Position numbers and translations under genes: made by a program. The notes under the pieces were generated by a model. It searched no databases. It was not told where the DNA came from and saw only the letters and a list, made by a program, of their open reading frames with translations. From NCBI RefSeq assembly GCF_010998615.1, contig NZ_JAAEAH010000005.1, positions 1-64,000 on the forward strand: a DNA stretch of 64,000 nucleotides, read 5' to 3'. Shown in pieces: positions 36,701 to 45,297 of this stretch (positions within the stretch are counted from its first letter, which is position 1; the number at the start of each line of letters is the position of its first letter). The stretch comes from Myxococcus sp. CA023. GTDB lineage: Bacteria; Myxococcota; Myxococcia; Myxococcales; Myxococcaceae.

Positions 36701-39125
36701 GCGTGCCGGGCTTGAGGCAGTACGCAACCGAGTGCAACAGCGATTTGCTGCAATGCAGAGTTGCCGTCCCTGGAACATCCCCGAGGATGAGGCACCGCTC
36801 TTCTTCCGAAGTGCTACGGGAGCGTCAGAGCGCTACTTTGCAAGCTCTGACTATATTCTCGGGTATGCCGCAAGTGGTTTGGCTCAGGCTGAGGCGGACG
36901 TCGAGGCTGCGCGAACGGCTTGGGACCAACAGCGGACCAGTGCCATTCAGCAACAGTTGTCAGAGTTTGATGTACAGCGACGTTTGGAGACCCTCAAGAC
37001 GGAGTATGGTCGTCCGTTGGTTGAGATGTGCGGCCTTGACTCCGAAGCAAAAGACGCTTTGGCCTTGTTCGACCCTGAGCAGCCGAACGCGCTTCGCGCT
37101 GAGACATGCTACGTTGCGCGGCAATCTCCTGAGTGCAGTGTTACGCCAATTTCCCTCTATTCAGCCGTGAGGGCACCAGCCGCTCGATATTCGCTTTGTG
37201 TTTGGAATGGTCTGCGGGGGCGGGGAGAAATCACGCTTCCCTCGCCTTACTTCGAGGTAGCCGCAGGCTGGCATGAAGCAGTGGTCTTGGGCGGGATGGT
37301 TCGTGCCAGAGGGCAACAGATGCCTGTGACCGCCCTGTACCGGCCGCCATTCTCCGTGGATAAGGTGTCGGAAGCATCGTTGGCATACTTCGAGCAACAA
37401 TGCAGTGGTTCACTCGGAGGGATCCACATGTTGCCCTCACCCGTGGACATTGACCGGAGTCTTGGCAATGAGTGCTTCCGTGGGGAGTTGGGAAGGCTTC
37501 GGCTTGAAGTCACTGCCGCAAGCCAGAGCATGCAGGTTGCCCGTTCCTCCTGGGTTGATGCCCAAGAGCGCCATGACATCTCAACTCGTCGGTGCTGGGA
37601 CGTCGTCGAGGATGGGAACGCGAGGCTTGCGCTCATTGATGAGCACGAGAAGAAAATGGTCAGGCTGATAAGCGCGAGGTCCGATGCCGATCGGCTCAAT
37701 CAAGGTGTCGATAGTGTCAATCGCGCTATTTCCATGGCCGGGACTGGCGCTACCCTTGGTGCATCCCTCGGAGGGCCAATTGGTGGTGGCGTTGGGTTCG
37801 TGATTGGCCTCGGAATAGGCGTTTTGGGTGGTCTTAAGGCAGATGAGTCTGCCAGAATTTCGAGGCAGATCGCCATTGCTGAGCAAGAGTTCAACACGAA
37901 GTTGGAAACCTTGTCTCTGGCGAGTTCTGTCAAGGAGTGTTTCTATAACGCCAACCTCCATATGGTGGGGATCAAGACCGCAGCCCTTCAGATCGAACGC
38001 GCCGCCACGGACGTGGAACTCGCACTGCTGAATATGCGGAACATGCAGGATCGCGTGACCCAACTTTCTCATGAGGGAGCCGCAGCGGTGAGTCGTGAGG
38101 AAGGGCGCCAGGTTCCATCAGTCGCTCATCACTATTGGCTGGACGAGCGTATCGCCACGGCAGAGGCATCACTCCAGTGGGCTCGGCGATTGAGTTACCT
38201 TCTGGCGCTTTCGCTGGAATCCGAAATGCAGCAAAGCCTCATTGAGCGCCGACAGGTGCTGAGCGCATCAGGGCCCGCGGAGTTGAGGGCGGTTTTCAAT
38301 AGGCTGAATCAGCTCAAATTCGCTGGCAAGGTTGGAGGAAGGTTCCCTGGGGAAGTGAGTGTCACGCTTAGCTTGCGCGACGATGTCCTTAAATTGGTAT
38401 CTCAAGAGGATTCTCCTTTGGGCGAAAGAGCGTTCAGTCCTGAAGAAAGGTTCGCACGGCGAATGGCCGCGCCTGAAAGTGCAGTGTTCGATCGAGACGG
38501 ACGATATATGGGGCAAGGAATTCGTTTTGCTATGCCTGTCCCAAATGGTTTGGCTTTGCGCTGTGCGGAACGTGTGTGGTCGGTGCGTGCGCTGGTGACT
38601 ACGGGCCACCTCGGAAATTGGGTTGAAGCCAATGGTGTTCAAGTGTTGCTGTATAAGCGCAATGCATTCCAGAGTCACTGGTGTGATAGCCTTGGCCGTG
38701 GTGATGGGTCGGACTTCCAGGTGCGCGCCAGCCGACCGTCGCTCGACTTGACCGGCCTAGGAGGGCAGCACAATAGGGCCTCAACCGCTGCGTGGTCAGC
38801 TGCAGGCCTCCAGGCGAAACTTAACATGGAGCAGGCTGATTGGGTGTCGTTGGGGTGTACGATTCAAACTGGCTGTTCCGATGAACTGGCGGGGCGAGGC
38901 TTTTACGGTGAATACCTGCTGCTCGTCCCGTATCTGGGAGCGTTGGAAAACGGATTTCCTGTGAATAAGATAGCCGACATACATCTGCGGTTTGATGTGG
39001 TGTCTATTTCGAATGCTCCGGAGCCGAGTGCGTCACCGAGCAATCAGGATCTGCTGCATGACGCGTCTAGGGGTTCTATGTGTGAACCCGAAGATGTTGG
39101 GGAAGCTTCGTGCCTGTCGTTTTAG
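33738..39125 (+). CDS. Giant lipoprotein with coiled-coil/glycine-zipper region, candidate TcA-like translocation component
   Basis: 1795 residues from ATG 33738. Lipoprotein signal with lipobox LVVAC (Cys 27). Next a Cys-rich segment (about 60-125, CSFDDDCPWGAFC..., CGCDGRCG). The large middle is unlike any domain I can name. Residues about 1240-1440 are long amphipathic helices around a glycine-rich hydrophobic stretch (1334-1366, with ATLGASLGGPIGGGVGFVIG), as in membrane-inserting toxins. The C-terminus has strand-rich segments ending in NKIADIHLRFDVVSI (about 1747-1761), reminiscent of the SDVxLHxRYTAR ending of TcA proteins. Codon use is AT-richer than in the neighbours. It is followed by the SpvB/RHS gene. 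The TcA analogy is an inference from layout, not from a proven match; alternatives are a surface adhesin or scaffold. Confidence 0.7.
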   Translation: MRGFALFDVGVYRVGVLAFGAMLVVACGVAEPERSRAESDGVMVQGLDLSCSRDAELLESLKTTHPRACSFDDDCPWGAFCNRSTSQCDWQCLEEGTGAEACAEPGSVCGCDGRCGTPGGNPSVATVRPALTLQPSFLSFEPPAASGADWSALGVDVYLQVKSSSETASAASRNVRVRAGTQMEVSCADRAGPYSHECNLTGWSFSAAGSQFRSVKRIWARPSVGSTQTTWDILLDGAELAPSRERVSAVRYAPPGSSTAVVPFEGQVVLHLRNSTTAISSLGAPETKLTLPVKAWANNQFLLLYDESKVLSTTGKLRLSRTNPKVEFGWLPSTTASGDRTVVDAMTATVHYIAGFPNVTASTQSLSGAFRLSVAGALIEVDYALSKSVGAAVGECGAVNPCSSGMVCEDGLQVCVPGDAWSFVRQGSASSTVAPRNTIVHEQRKAWNDSGAQQLQEAPAFFGMSHAFLAQGIMCQSGDQQSPVRIFDDEILSYSGDLACLNGLPPSLSRLATQRDFNAVRPGLAVLDSRQMLQACIGDLQAMPQWPMSTDIQSFFQARLQNPGQCFSAVRLFDSLSLLGDRRRADHDRLRWYLLQRWIEANAFTARQVVQQQGSYSYLGDNPNWQVPSLASSLDQFERAWDLMFDEAVPQIGSYVGGNSFCDLKNPDYRLPPRPTGVWSWRSNSLVMDRWVAPDHFPGGSDLTVFWYPNASAQSSCDVIQADECAQNREGCPPGRCEKGFYPILSFGEEVGGEASNKFYVHKFGNEYMAGAEEVLIVEHVAGGEWTRVEHELEWMDPDITAPYVVRRRSGQYEVHSPYQQPFFVVPSSTGPTGFVAPYTEDPAAGDLKNSTSGAVVWDHALSDEQVAEFVQKSASHFADRSSDLLAPNGSLPHHDQGIGLPTVILEGLSAHLELLDAELERVSRTAACSDTSPGSERGQAMERFGRAFRYSIVLESRAAAQHYNVRSMNCDGTVGMGPNIEARWKKARAGLEAVRNRVQQRFAAMQSCRPWNIPEDEAPLFFRSATGASERYFASSDYILGYAASGLAQAEADVEAARTAWDQQRTSAIQQQLSEFDVQRRLETLKTEYGRPLVEMCGLDSEAKDALALFDPEQPNALRAETCYVARQSPECSVTPISLYSAVRAPAARYSLCVWNGLRGRGEITLPSPYFEVAAGWHEAVVLGGMVRARGQQMPVTALYRPPFSVDKVSEASLAYFEQQCSGSLGGIHMLPSPVDIDRSLGNECFRGELGRLRLEVTAASQSMQVARSSWVDAQERHDISTRRCWDVVEDGNARLALIDEHEKKMVRLISARSDADRLNQGVDSVNRAISMAGTGATLGASLGGPIGGGVGFVIGLGIGVLGGLKADESARISRQIAIAEQEFNTKLETLSLASSVKECFYNANLHMVGIKTAALQIERAATDVELALLNMRNMQDRVTQLSHEGAAAVSREEGRQVPSVAHHYWLDERIATAEASLQWARRLSYLLALSLESEMQQSLIERRQVLSASGPAELRAVFNRLNQLKFAGKVGGRFPGEVSVTLSLRDDVLKLVSQEDSPLGERAFSPEERFARRMAAPESAVFDRDGRYMGQGIRFAMPVPNGLALRCAERVWSVRALVTTGHLGNWVEANGVQVLLYKRNAFQSHWCDSLGRGDGSDFQVRASRPSLDLTGLGGQHNRASTAAWSAAGLQAKLNMEQADWVSLGCTIQTGCSDELAGRGFYGEYLLLVPYLGALENGFPVNKIADIHLRFDVVSISNAPEPSASPSNQDLLHDASRGSMCEPEDVGEASCLSF

Positions 39126-39147
39126 GTTGATTTTGAAGTGATAGTAA

Positions 39148-39175
39148 GAGGCCCGCGCCTTTTGGGGCGGGCCTC
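39148..39175 (+). terminator. Hairpin between the two giant toxin-island genes
   Basis: GAGGCCCGCGCC (39148-39159), loop TTTT, GGGGCGGGCCTC (39164-39175): 11 of 12 pairs. Located 22 bases after the stop of the first gene and 43 bases before the ATG of the second. No T-run follows, so it may attenuate rather than end transcription and could set the ratio of the two products. Confidence 0.6.
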
Positions 39176-39217
39176 TCCTCCTTGGATGTCTCGCATCCAT
39201 AGCTCAAGGCTTTCAGA

Positions 39218-42200
39218 ATGAAGATAGTCGTTGCTTTGGGGGTTTTGTGTGCCCTCTCGAGTTCGGCATGGGCGGCGGGGGAGCCCGTGCCAAGTGCGCT
39301 TAATGCACAGACGCTACGGTTGCCGGATGGACCAGGGTCAGTGCGAGGGCTCGGGGATGAGCTTTCCGTGAATGAGTTTAGCGCTCAGGTTCGGTATGGC
39401 GTGTCTTTTGATTTGCCTAGGGGGGTGGGGGGATTCTCGCCAAAGCTAGAGTTGTCTTATTCGGGGGCGCTGGGAAATGGCTTGGTTGGCGTGGGGTGGT
39501 CGCTGCCCGTTATGTCTGTTCGACGCTCGCTGCGCCACGGCGTTCCAGCGTATACGTCGGCGGATGAGTTGGAGTTGGTAGGGATTTCGGGAGGAGGTCG
39601 CTTGGTCGAGCTGCCGGATGGCTCATGGCGATTGGAAGGGCGTGGGCAGGAGGTGAAGATAGAGCGCAGCGGCGCGGGTTTCTTGGTTACTGAAAACGGG
39701 GGAACACGGTACTTCTTGGGCACTACGGCCAATGCCCGCCAGGAGTCAGCCACAACAGGACAGGTTGCTGCATGGTTCGCCGAGGAGGTTCATCATCCGG
39801 CAGGTCATCGGATCACTATTCAGTACTTCATTGATGGCGGCCAGGTGTATCCGGCTAGCCTGACTTGGGGACCTGGTGAGTCATTTCTCGTGGAGTTGCT
39901 CTACGAGGAGCGACAGGATTCTGTAGTGAGCTATCGCTCAGGATTTGGCGTTGAGACCGCGAAGCGTTTGAAGGATGTGCGTGTCACTTCATTCAATGAG
40001 GTGGTTCGCACATATCATCTGTCCTACGATGATAGCTTTGCGCTGAGTAGGTTGGCTCACGTAGAGGTGTCAGGTCGCGGAGGCGAAGGTGCGCTGCCAA
40101 TGCTCTCCTTTGCGTATGCGCAGCCTTCCGCTGAACAGGTTGTTCAGCAGACGGGGGTTGATGGTTGGGTGCTTAATTCCCGCGGTGTCAGCTTGGCGGA
40201 TGTGGACGGAGATGGGATGAGTGATCTCCTACGCATCGAGTCCTCTGGGCATTCGTACAAGAAGGGAAACGGCCATGGATTTGCGTCGCCGCGAACGTTG
40301 CCTGGCCCATCCACCGGTTTCTCGAATGTGCGGTTGATGGATTTGGATGGTGATGCGCGACCGGAGTTGGTTCGCTATCTGAGCGGCGCCTGGAGGCCAT
40401 ATAGGTTGGCTGGATTGTCCTGGGTGGACGTCGGAAGCAAGTGGGAGGGAAGCGATGGTCTGTCTTTGACTGCGACTGACCACTTCTACGCCGATCTGAA
40501 CGGAGATGGAAGAGTTGACGTCATTCAACGCGTTTCGGGTGGCGTTCGTATTAAATTTAATGGTCCAACAGGCTTGGGGGCCTGGATTTCCCGTCCATAC
40601 ATTGGTGGATTCTCTCAGTTGGTTCCTGGCCCCAATGTACGTTTTCACGACGTAAATGGTGACGGATTGGCTGATGTGGTGCAACTCACAGATTCCTTGA
40701 TGCGCGTGTTCTTGGGGCAGGGGGACGGTCACTTTATTTTGAAGGGCAGTTACAGCCATCCGTGGGGCACGGGTAGTTTTCCGCTGGCTGACCTGCGACT
40801 ATGCGACCTCAACCGTGATGGTCTCATGGACGTCGTGAGACTGTCTGCCAGCCACGCGTACTGGTACGCAGGAAAGGCGGATGGAAGTGTGCAGTCAACG
40901 GCTCGGTTCCTTGCTCGACCGGGCAGCTCTGCCTATGACTCAGTGGTTGCTATAGCCGATGTGAATGGCAACGGCAGTGAAGATGTCGTTTGGTCCTCTC
41001 AGCAAGGACTGTGGGTCCTGGATCTGGCGGGGCATACCTCCGCGGGCATGTTGGTTGGGATCGACAATGGCTTGGGGAAGACAGTCTCTCTGGAGTACTC
41101 GGCTTCAGCGGTCTTGTCGGTGGCCGCGGAGGCCGCTGGCCAGTCGTGGGAGAAGCAGCTTCCCGTGTCTGTGCCGGTTCCGGTGACAGTGACGGTGGAT
41201 CCAGGTGCGGGAGGCCCCCCTCGGGTAGTGGAGTACTCGGTGCGGGATGGTTTCTGGGATGGGGAAGAGCGGCGCTTCGGTGGCTTTCTCACCGGCATTC
41301 GTCGTCAAGTGGGCACAACGCAGGGAGAGACGCTCATTGAGGAGACGCTGTATCACGCAGGGCTTGGTGTGGAGCGCATTCTCCGTGGGCTGCCACTGGA
41401 AGTGCGCACCGAGGATGGCACTGGGAAGCTGTTTTCGGTCAAGACCTCCCAATACGAGGCTCGAACCGTTGAGGGACTCCCGTCCGTAGCGCTGCTTCGC
41501 AAGGCTGCAGTGCTGGAGCAGCGTATTTGGCACCATGAAGGGGCGGCAACGCCAGTAGAGACCCTCACGACCTATGCCTACGACAATCGCGTACGGCCTG
41601 TTGAAGAACTGCACGCTGGGCGCTTGGATCTGCAGGGAGACGAAAAGACGGTCATTCGTGCGTACGCCAGTGATGATGCGCTCTGGGTACAGGATGCGGT
41701 GTGTGAAGAGAAGGTACTGGAGGCGGATGGTACGCTCGTTTCTCACTCACGCACTTTCTATGGAGATGCGTCGCAGGTTTTCGCCTGGACGGATGTCGAA
41801 GCATGCCGCGTAGGCAGGTTGGTGCGCGTGAAGCGTGGCTGGTTGGAAGACTCAGTTCATCCGCGCTGGGTGGTGGATAGTTCCACTGAATATGATGCTT
41901 GGGACAACCCAGTCCGGGTGTTCGAGAACGGTGTGTGGCGCACGATCTCCTACGATGCCAATCGGCTCCATGCGACTACAGAAAGTGTATCGCCAGTTCC
42001 GGGCAGAACACTGACGTGGGTTGCCCAGTGGGATGATGTACTGGGGGAGTTGAAGGTATTGACGGACCCCAATGGTATCGCGACTGAAGTGGACTACGAC
42101 AGTCTGGGCCGACTGGTAACAGTGTCTGTTGCTGGTGCGCCTCCTCATCTTCGTTATTCGTACGAATGGACGGCCCCTGCGCCGCGGACGACCACGTACG

Positions 42201-45200
42201 CATATGACGGCTCTGACGCCGAGCTCCGGGCGCAATCCTTACCGTGGAGTCCTGGTTCGAAGTGGCGACAGACAGTGGCTGTTGCGAATGGTGCTGGCGA
42301 GGCGCTGTACACCGCCACGCGCCTGTTGCCGACGCAGTGGCTCGTAGGTGACTGGGCGGAACGAGACGCCAGGGGCAGGGTTGTCTATCGGGCGGAGCCC
42401 TTCGTCTGGGCGCAGTCGTCACTGCCCGCTGTTCGGCCGGCAAACGCCGATGCTCAATTGCTGGCTTATGATGCACTGGGACGGATTGTGAGCCAGTCTC
42501 TGCCGACCGGAGCGGTTCAGACGATGGTTTATTCCGTATTGGGCGCCACCCATACGGTGCAGGGGATGGCCCCCGTCCACACGGCCAAGGATGGTCTGGG
42601 CAGAATTCGGAGGACAACGCGCCAGATTGGCCCAGTCCTTGAGTCCGTGGACGCCACTTATGACGCTGCGGATCGGATCAGAACGCTGCGGCTGCAAGAT
42701 GGGGCAGTCATCCACGCCTTCACCTACGACACACTGGGCAGATTGGTGTTCGCGAGTGATCCGGACATCGGTACGAGGACATTGCGTTACGCAGATAGCG
42801 GTCATCTGACGCGATTGACAAATGGGGCTCAGCAGGTTCGAGAGTATTTTTATGATGACGCAGGTCGTCTTGTTCGCACTTTGGGTGAGGATGGCGCGAC
42901 GTTCATTTATCACTATGACGTTGCTCAGGATGGGGCCGCCGTCGGCAATACCGCCGGTCGAATGGCCTGGGTTGAAGAGCCTCGCGGTAGCGTGCACTTC
43001 GCCTATGACTCTCATGGGCGAGTTACCCGTCAGCGGCGCGCCATTGAAGGTATGTGGAGCGTGGAGGGTACTCTCTTCAGTACGACGGGGTTGCCGCTCA
43101 CTTCTGATGTAGACGGAGTTCTGGTTGACACGACCTACGATGCTGCCGGACGTCCCGTTCGCCTCGGAAATTATTGGGAGGCTGTGGAACTCGACGCCGC
43201 CGGAAGAGTCATTGAGGAGCGTTTCGGTAATGGAGTGCGTCAGGTTTATGCGCGAGACGCTTTGGGGATGCCAAGTCGCGTTCATGTCCAACGCGCCACG
43301 GGCGTGACGCTGTACGACGTGACGCTGACGCGAAACGCTTTCGGTGCGCCAGTGACTGTGAGCGACGCTGACGGCGTTGGCCTCAACCATTCGGTCACAT
43401 TCGAATATGATCCTGCGGCGCGACTGACGGAGTCCGTACTGGGAGCGGTACCTCTCCCTGATGGTACGCTCGGGGAGGGATCCGAGTCTTTCCGGTTTGA
43501 ATATGCCTACGATGGGCTGCAGAACATGGTTCTGCGTCAATCGTCAGGTCCCAAGGCACTCAACGTGTTCGCAGGTGTCTATCACTACGGAGAGAGAGGG
43601 TTTGGTCCTCGCCAGTTGACCCGGGTGTCGGCCGGTTCCAATGAGACGTTGATGGATTACGATGGCGCAGGCCGCTTGGTGCAGCAGGGCGCCCATTTGA
43701 TGACGTACAACGGGCTGGATCAACTTGTGCGCGTCAAGTTGCCGTCACCTCTTGGAACCACTTCAGTTGTCGAACACGACTACGGTTTTGATGGGGTTCG
43801 GGTGCTTACTCGTGCTCCCTCTGGAGATATGCAGTATTGGTTCTCTCCGCAGTTGACCCAGCGGGGAACATCTATTCGGGAACGCTACCTCGGGTTGGCG
43901 GACCGCGTGTTGGCACGTGTAACGCATGTACCCTCTTCTTCGTCTGGAAGCTCGGTGGTGCCGCCTCCTGTTGGACCTGAGGGCGCTGCCATTGATGGGG
44001 CTGTAGGCCGCTTGTTGTCGGGATTGATGTTGGGAGCGCTCGTCTGCGTTGTGCTGGTGGTCTTGTGTATTCGTGTTCCTGCTCATGGCCGCTGTCGGCG
44101 CTGGTCTGCCGGAATGCTGGCCGTCTCGATGCTGGGATTGTCCTGTGACACCGGTATCAGGGCCGAGCACCACGCTGGCGCTCAGCGCGCGGCGCTATGG
44201 AACGCGGAGCAGGTTCAATACTTCCACGGAGGTGTGAGCGCTGGGCCCGTGTTGATCAGCCGCGAGGATGGAAGCATTCTGGAGGAGCGGCGCTACGAGC
44301 CATTTGGCGCAGCCATTGATGCCTATCGTGAGTTGCCTGGCGGTTCAGCCGAACTCGGTGAGGTGGACCATGTGGGCGAGCCCCTCAATGTCCTGAACAA
44401 GTTGACCGAGACGTACACTGGCTGGAGCGATCATGGTGCCCGTTGGATGGCACCCGAGGCCGCTCGGTGGTTGACCCCGGATCCGCCTGTGAAGGGGCCT
44501 GAACCGCAGTTTCTCTCTTCTCCGTGGGACCTTCACCCGTACCAGTATGTCCGGCAGAACCCCTTGCTTTACTGGGATCCGGATGGACGCTTTGGTCGTC
44601 TCGATCTTCCGAGTGTGGCGCTTGCAGAGGCCTGCAAGGGCGGGTGTTCGGTTGCTGATAAACAGGCCTTCCAAAGCGCGTACGAGAGTACGTTGAAGGA
44701 AGGGCTCCTTGCTCTCAATCCTCTCCCAACGTCTGAAGAAGAGCTTGCCCTTCAAATGGCTACTGGTGGGACGGGAAAGATTGTTTTTAAATTGGCCAAG
44801 GTGGGGTTGGCCGTACGGAACCAGCGGAATATTGCTAAGCTAGGTCATGCGGCAGAGACGGCAAGAAGTGGTGTTGATAGTTCCTTGAAGGCGGTGTTGA
44901 AGGGCTCGGGACCTGCCTCTGGTGTTATTGAAGTCAGTTCAAGAGTTCGATCTGTTGCTGCATTTAAGAATTACAGGCCTTCTCAGTCGGCAATTGAGTT
45001 CGTCTTTGATCCAAAGACAGAGACGTTTCTGGTTGGCTCAGTTCAGGGAGCGGGGGCATCTCCGCATCAGAAGCTTGCAGCATTGATAGGGGCCGACCCC
45101 GGCACTGTCGTGGGCGGGATGTTTAGTCGAGGCAAGAATGGTGAATTCCTTACGAACGAAGGGAGTGGTCATTTCTGGAGAAATTGGACGCCAGAAGTAA

Positions 45201-45268
45201 GGGCGCAGTTTGTGGATTCCATGAGGAGGATGACGGGGGACGTGGTTGAGCATAGTGTTGGGTGGTAG
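39218..45268 (+). CDS. Secreted SpvB/TcdB-mid/RHS polymorphic toxin (TcB-TcC-like fusion)
   Basis: 2016 residues with a Sec signal (VVALGVLCALSSSAWA). Order: SpvB N-terminal domain (about 35-310, with YGVSFDLPRGVGGFSPKLEL and GNGLVGVGWSLP); six FG-GAP/VCBS-type repeats (about 320-600, VDGDGMSDLL, LNGDGRVDVI, VNGDGLADVV types); TcdB-middle region (from about 610, GIDNGLGKTVSLEYSAS; RDGFWDGEERRFGGF); RHS/YD repeats (about 950-1590, e.g. YDAAGRPVRLGNYW); a hydrophobic insert (about 1595-1645); RHS core with YEPFG (about 1693) and NPLLYWDPDG (about 1786); and a C-terminal effector-like domain (about 1790-2016). By analogy to TcB-TcC, the RHS part forms a shell enclosing and releasing the C-terminal toxin. 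Domain calls are strong; target unknown. Confidence 0.9.
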   Translation: MKIVVALGVLCALSSSAWAAGEPVPSALNAQTLRLPDGPGSVRGLGDELSVNEFSAQVRYGVSFDLPRGVGGFSPKLELSYSGALGNGLVGVGWSLPVMSVRRSLRHGVPAYTSADELELVGISGGGRLVELPDGSWRLEGRGQEVKIERSGAGFLVTENGGTRYFLGTTANARQESATTGQVAAWFAEEVHHPAGHRITIQYFIDGGQVYPASLTWGPGESFLVELLYEERQDSVVSYRSGFGVETAKRLKDVRVTSFNEVVRTYHLSYDDSFALSRLAHVEVSGRGGEGALPMLSFAYAQPSAEQVVQQTGVDGWVLNSRGVSLADVDGDGMSDLLRIESSGHSYKKGNGHGFASPRTLPGPSTGFSNVRLMDLDGDARPELVRYLSGAWRPYRLAGLSWVDVGSKWEGSDGLSLTATDHFYADLNGDGRVDVIQRVSGGVRIKFNGPTGLGAWISRPYIGGFSQLVPGPNVRFHDVNGDGLADVVQLTDSLMRVFLGQGDGHFILKGSYSHPWGTGSFPLADLRLCDLNRDGLMDVVRLSASHAYWYAGKADGSVQSTARFLARPGSSAYDSVVAIADVNGNGSEDVVWSSQQGLWVLDLAGHTSAGMLVGIDNGLGKTVSLEYSASAVLSVAAEAAGQSWEKQLPVSVPVPVTVTVDPGAGGPPRVVEYSVRDGFWDGEERRFGGFLTGIRRQVGTTQGETLIEETLYHAGLGVERILRGLPLEVRTEDGTGKLFSVKTSQYEARTVEGLPSVALLRKAAVLEQRIWHHEGAATPVETLTTYAYDNRVRPVEELHAGRLDLQGDEKTVIRAYASDDALWVQDAVCEEKVLEADGTLVSHSRTFYGDASQVFAWTDVEACRVGRLVRVKRGWLEDSVHPRWVVDSSTEYDAWDNPVRVFENGVWRTISYDANRLHATTESVSPVPGRTLTWVAQWDDVLGELKVLTDPNGIATEVDYDSLGRLVTVSVAGAPPHLRYSYEWTAPAPRTTTYAYDGSDAELRAQSLPWSPGSKWRQTVAVANGAGEALYTATRLLPTQWLVGDWAERDARGRVVYRAEPFVWAQSSLPAVRPANADAQLLAYDALGRIVSQSLPTGAVQTMVYSVLGATHTVQGMAPVHTAKDGLGRIRRTTRQIGPVLESVDATYDAADRIRTLRLQDGAVIHAFTYDTLGRLVFASDPDIGTRTLRYADSGHLTRLTNGAQQVREYFYDDAGRLVRTLGEDGATFIYHYDVAQDGAAVGNTAGRMAWVEEPRGSVHFAYDSHGRVTRQRRAIEGMWSVEGTLFSTTGLPLTSDVDGVLVDTTYDAAGRPVRLGNYWEAVELDAAGRVIEERFGNGVRQVYARDALGMPSRVHVQRATGVTLYDVTLTRNAFGAPVTVSDADGVGLNHSVTFEYDPAARLTESVLGAVPLPDGTLGEGSESFRFEYAYDGLQNMVLRQSSGPKALNVFAGVYHYGERGFGPRQLTRVSAGSNETLMDYDGAGRLVQQGAHLMTYNGLDQLVRVKLPSPLGTTSVVEHDYGFDGVRVLTRAPSGDMQYWFSPQLTQRGTSIRERYLGLADRVLARVTHVPSSSSGSSVVPPPVGPEGAAIDGAVGRLLSGLMLGALVCVVLVVLCIRVPAHGRCRRWSAGMLAVSMLGLSCDTGIRAEHHAGAQRAALWNAEQVQYFHGGVSAGPVLISREDGSILEERRYEPFGAAIDAYRELPGGSAELGEVDHVGEPLNVLNKLTETYTGWSDHGARWMAPEAARWLTPDPPVKGPEPQFLSSPWDLHPYQYVRQNPLLYWDPDGRFGRLDLPSVALAEACKGGCSVADKQAFQSAYESTLKEGLLALNPLPTSEEELALQMATGGTGKIVFKLAKVGLAVRNQRNIAKLGHAAETARSGVDSSLKAVLKGSGPASGVIEVSSRVRSVAAFKNYRPSQSAIEFVFDPKTETFLVGSVQGAGASPHQKLAALIGADPGTVVGGMFSRGKNGEFLTNEGSGHFWRNWTPEVRAQFVDSMRRMTGDVVEHSVGW

Positions 45269-45297
45269 GTCTTTGTGCGGCTTTATGTGGGGCGCGA

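Noticed and set aside
39218..45268. Search for an insertion sequence or integrase in the island
   Set aside because: No DDE or tyrosine-recombinase motif and no terminal inverted repeats found.
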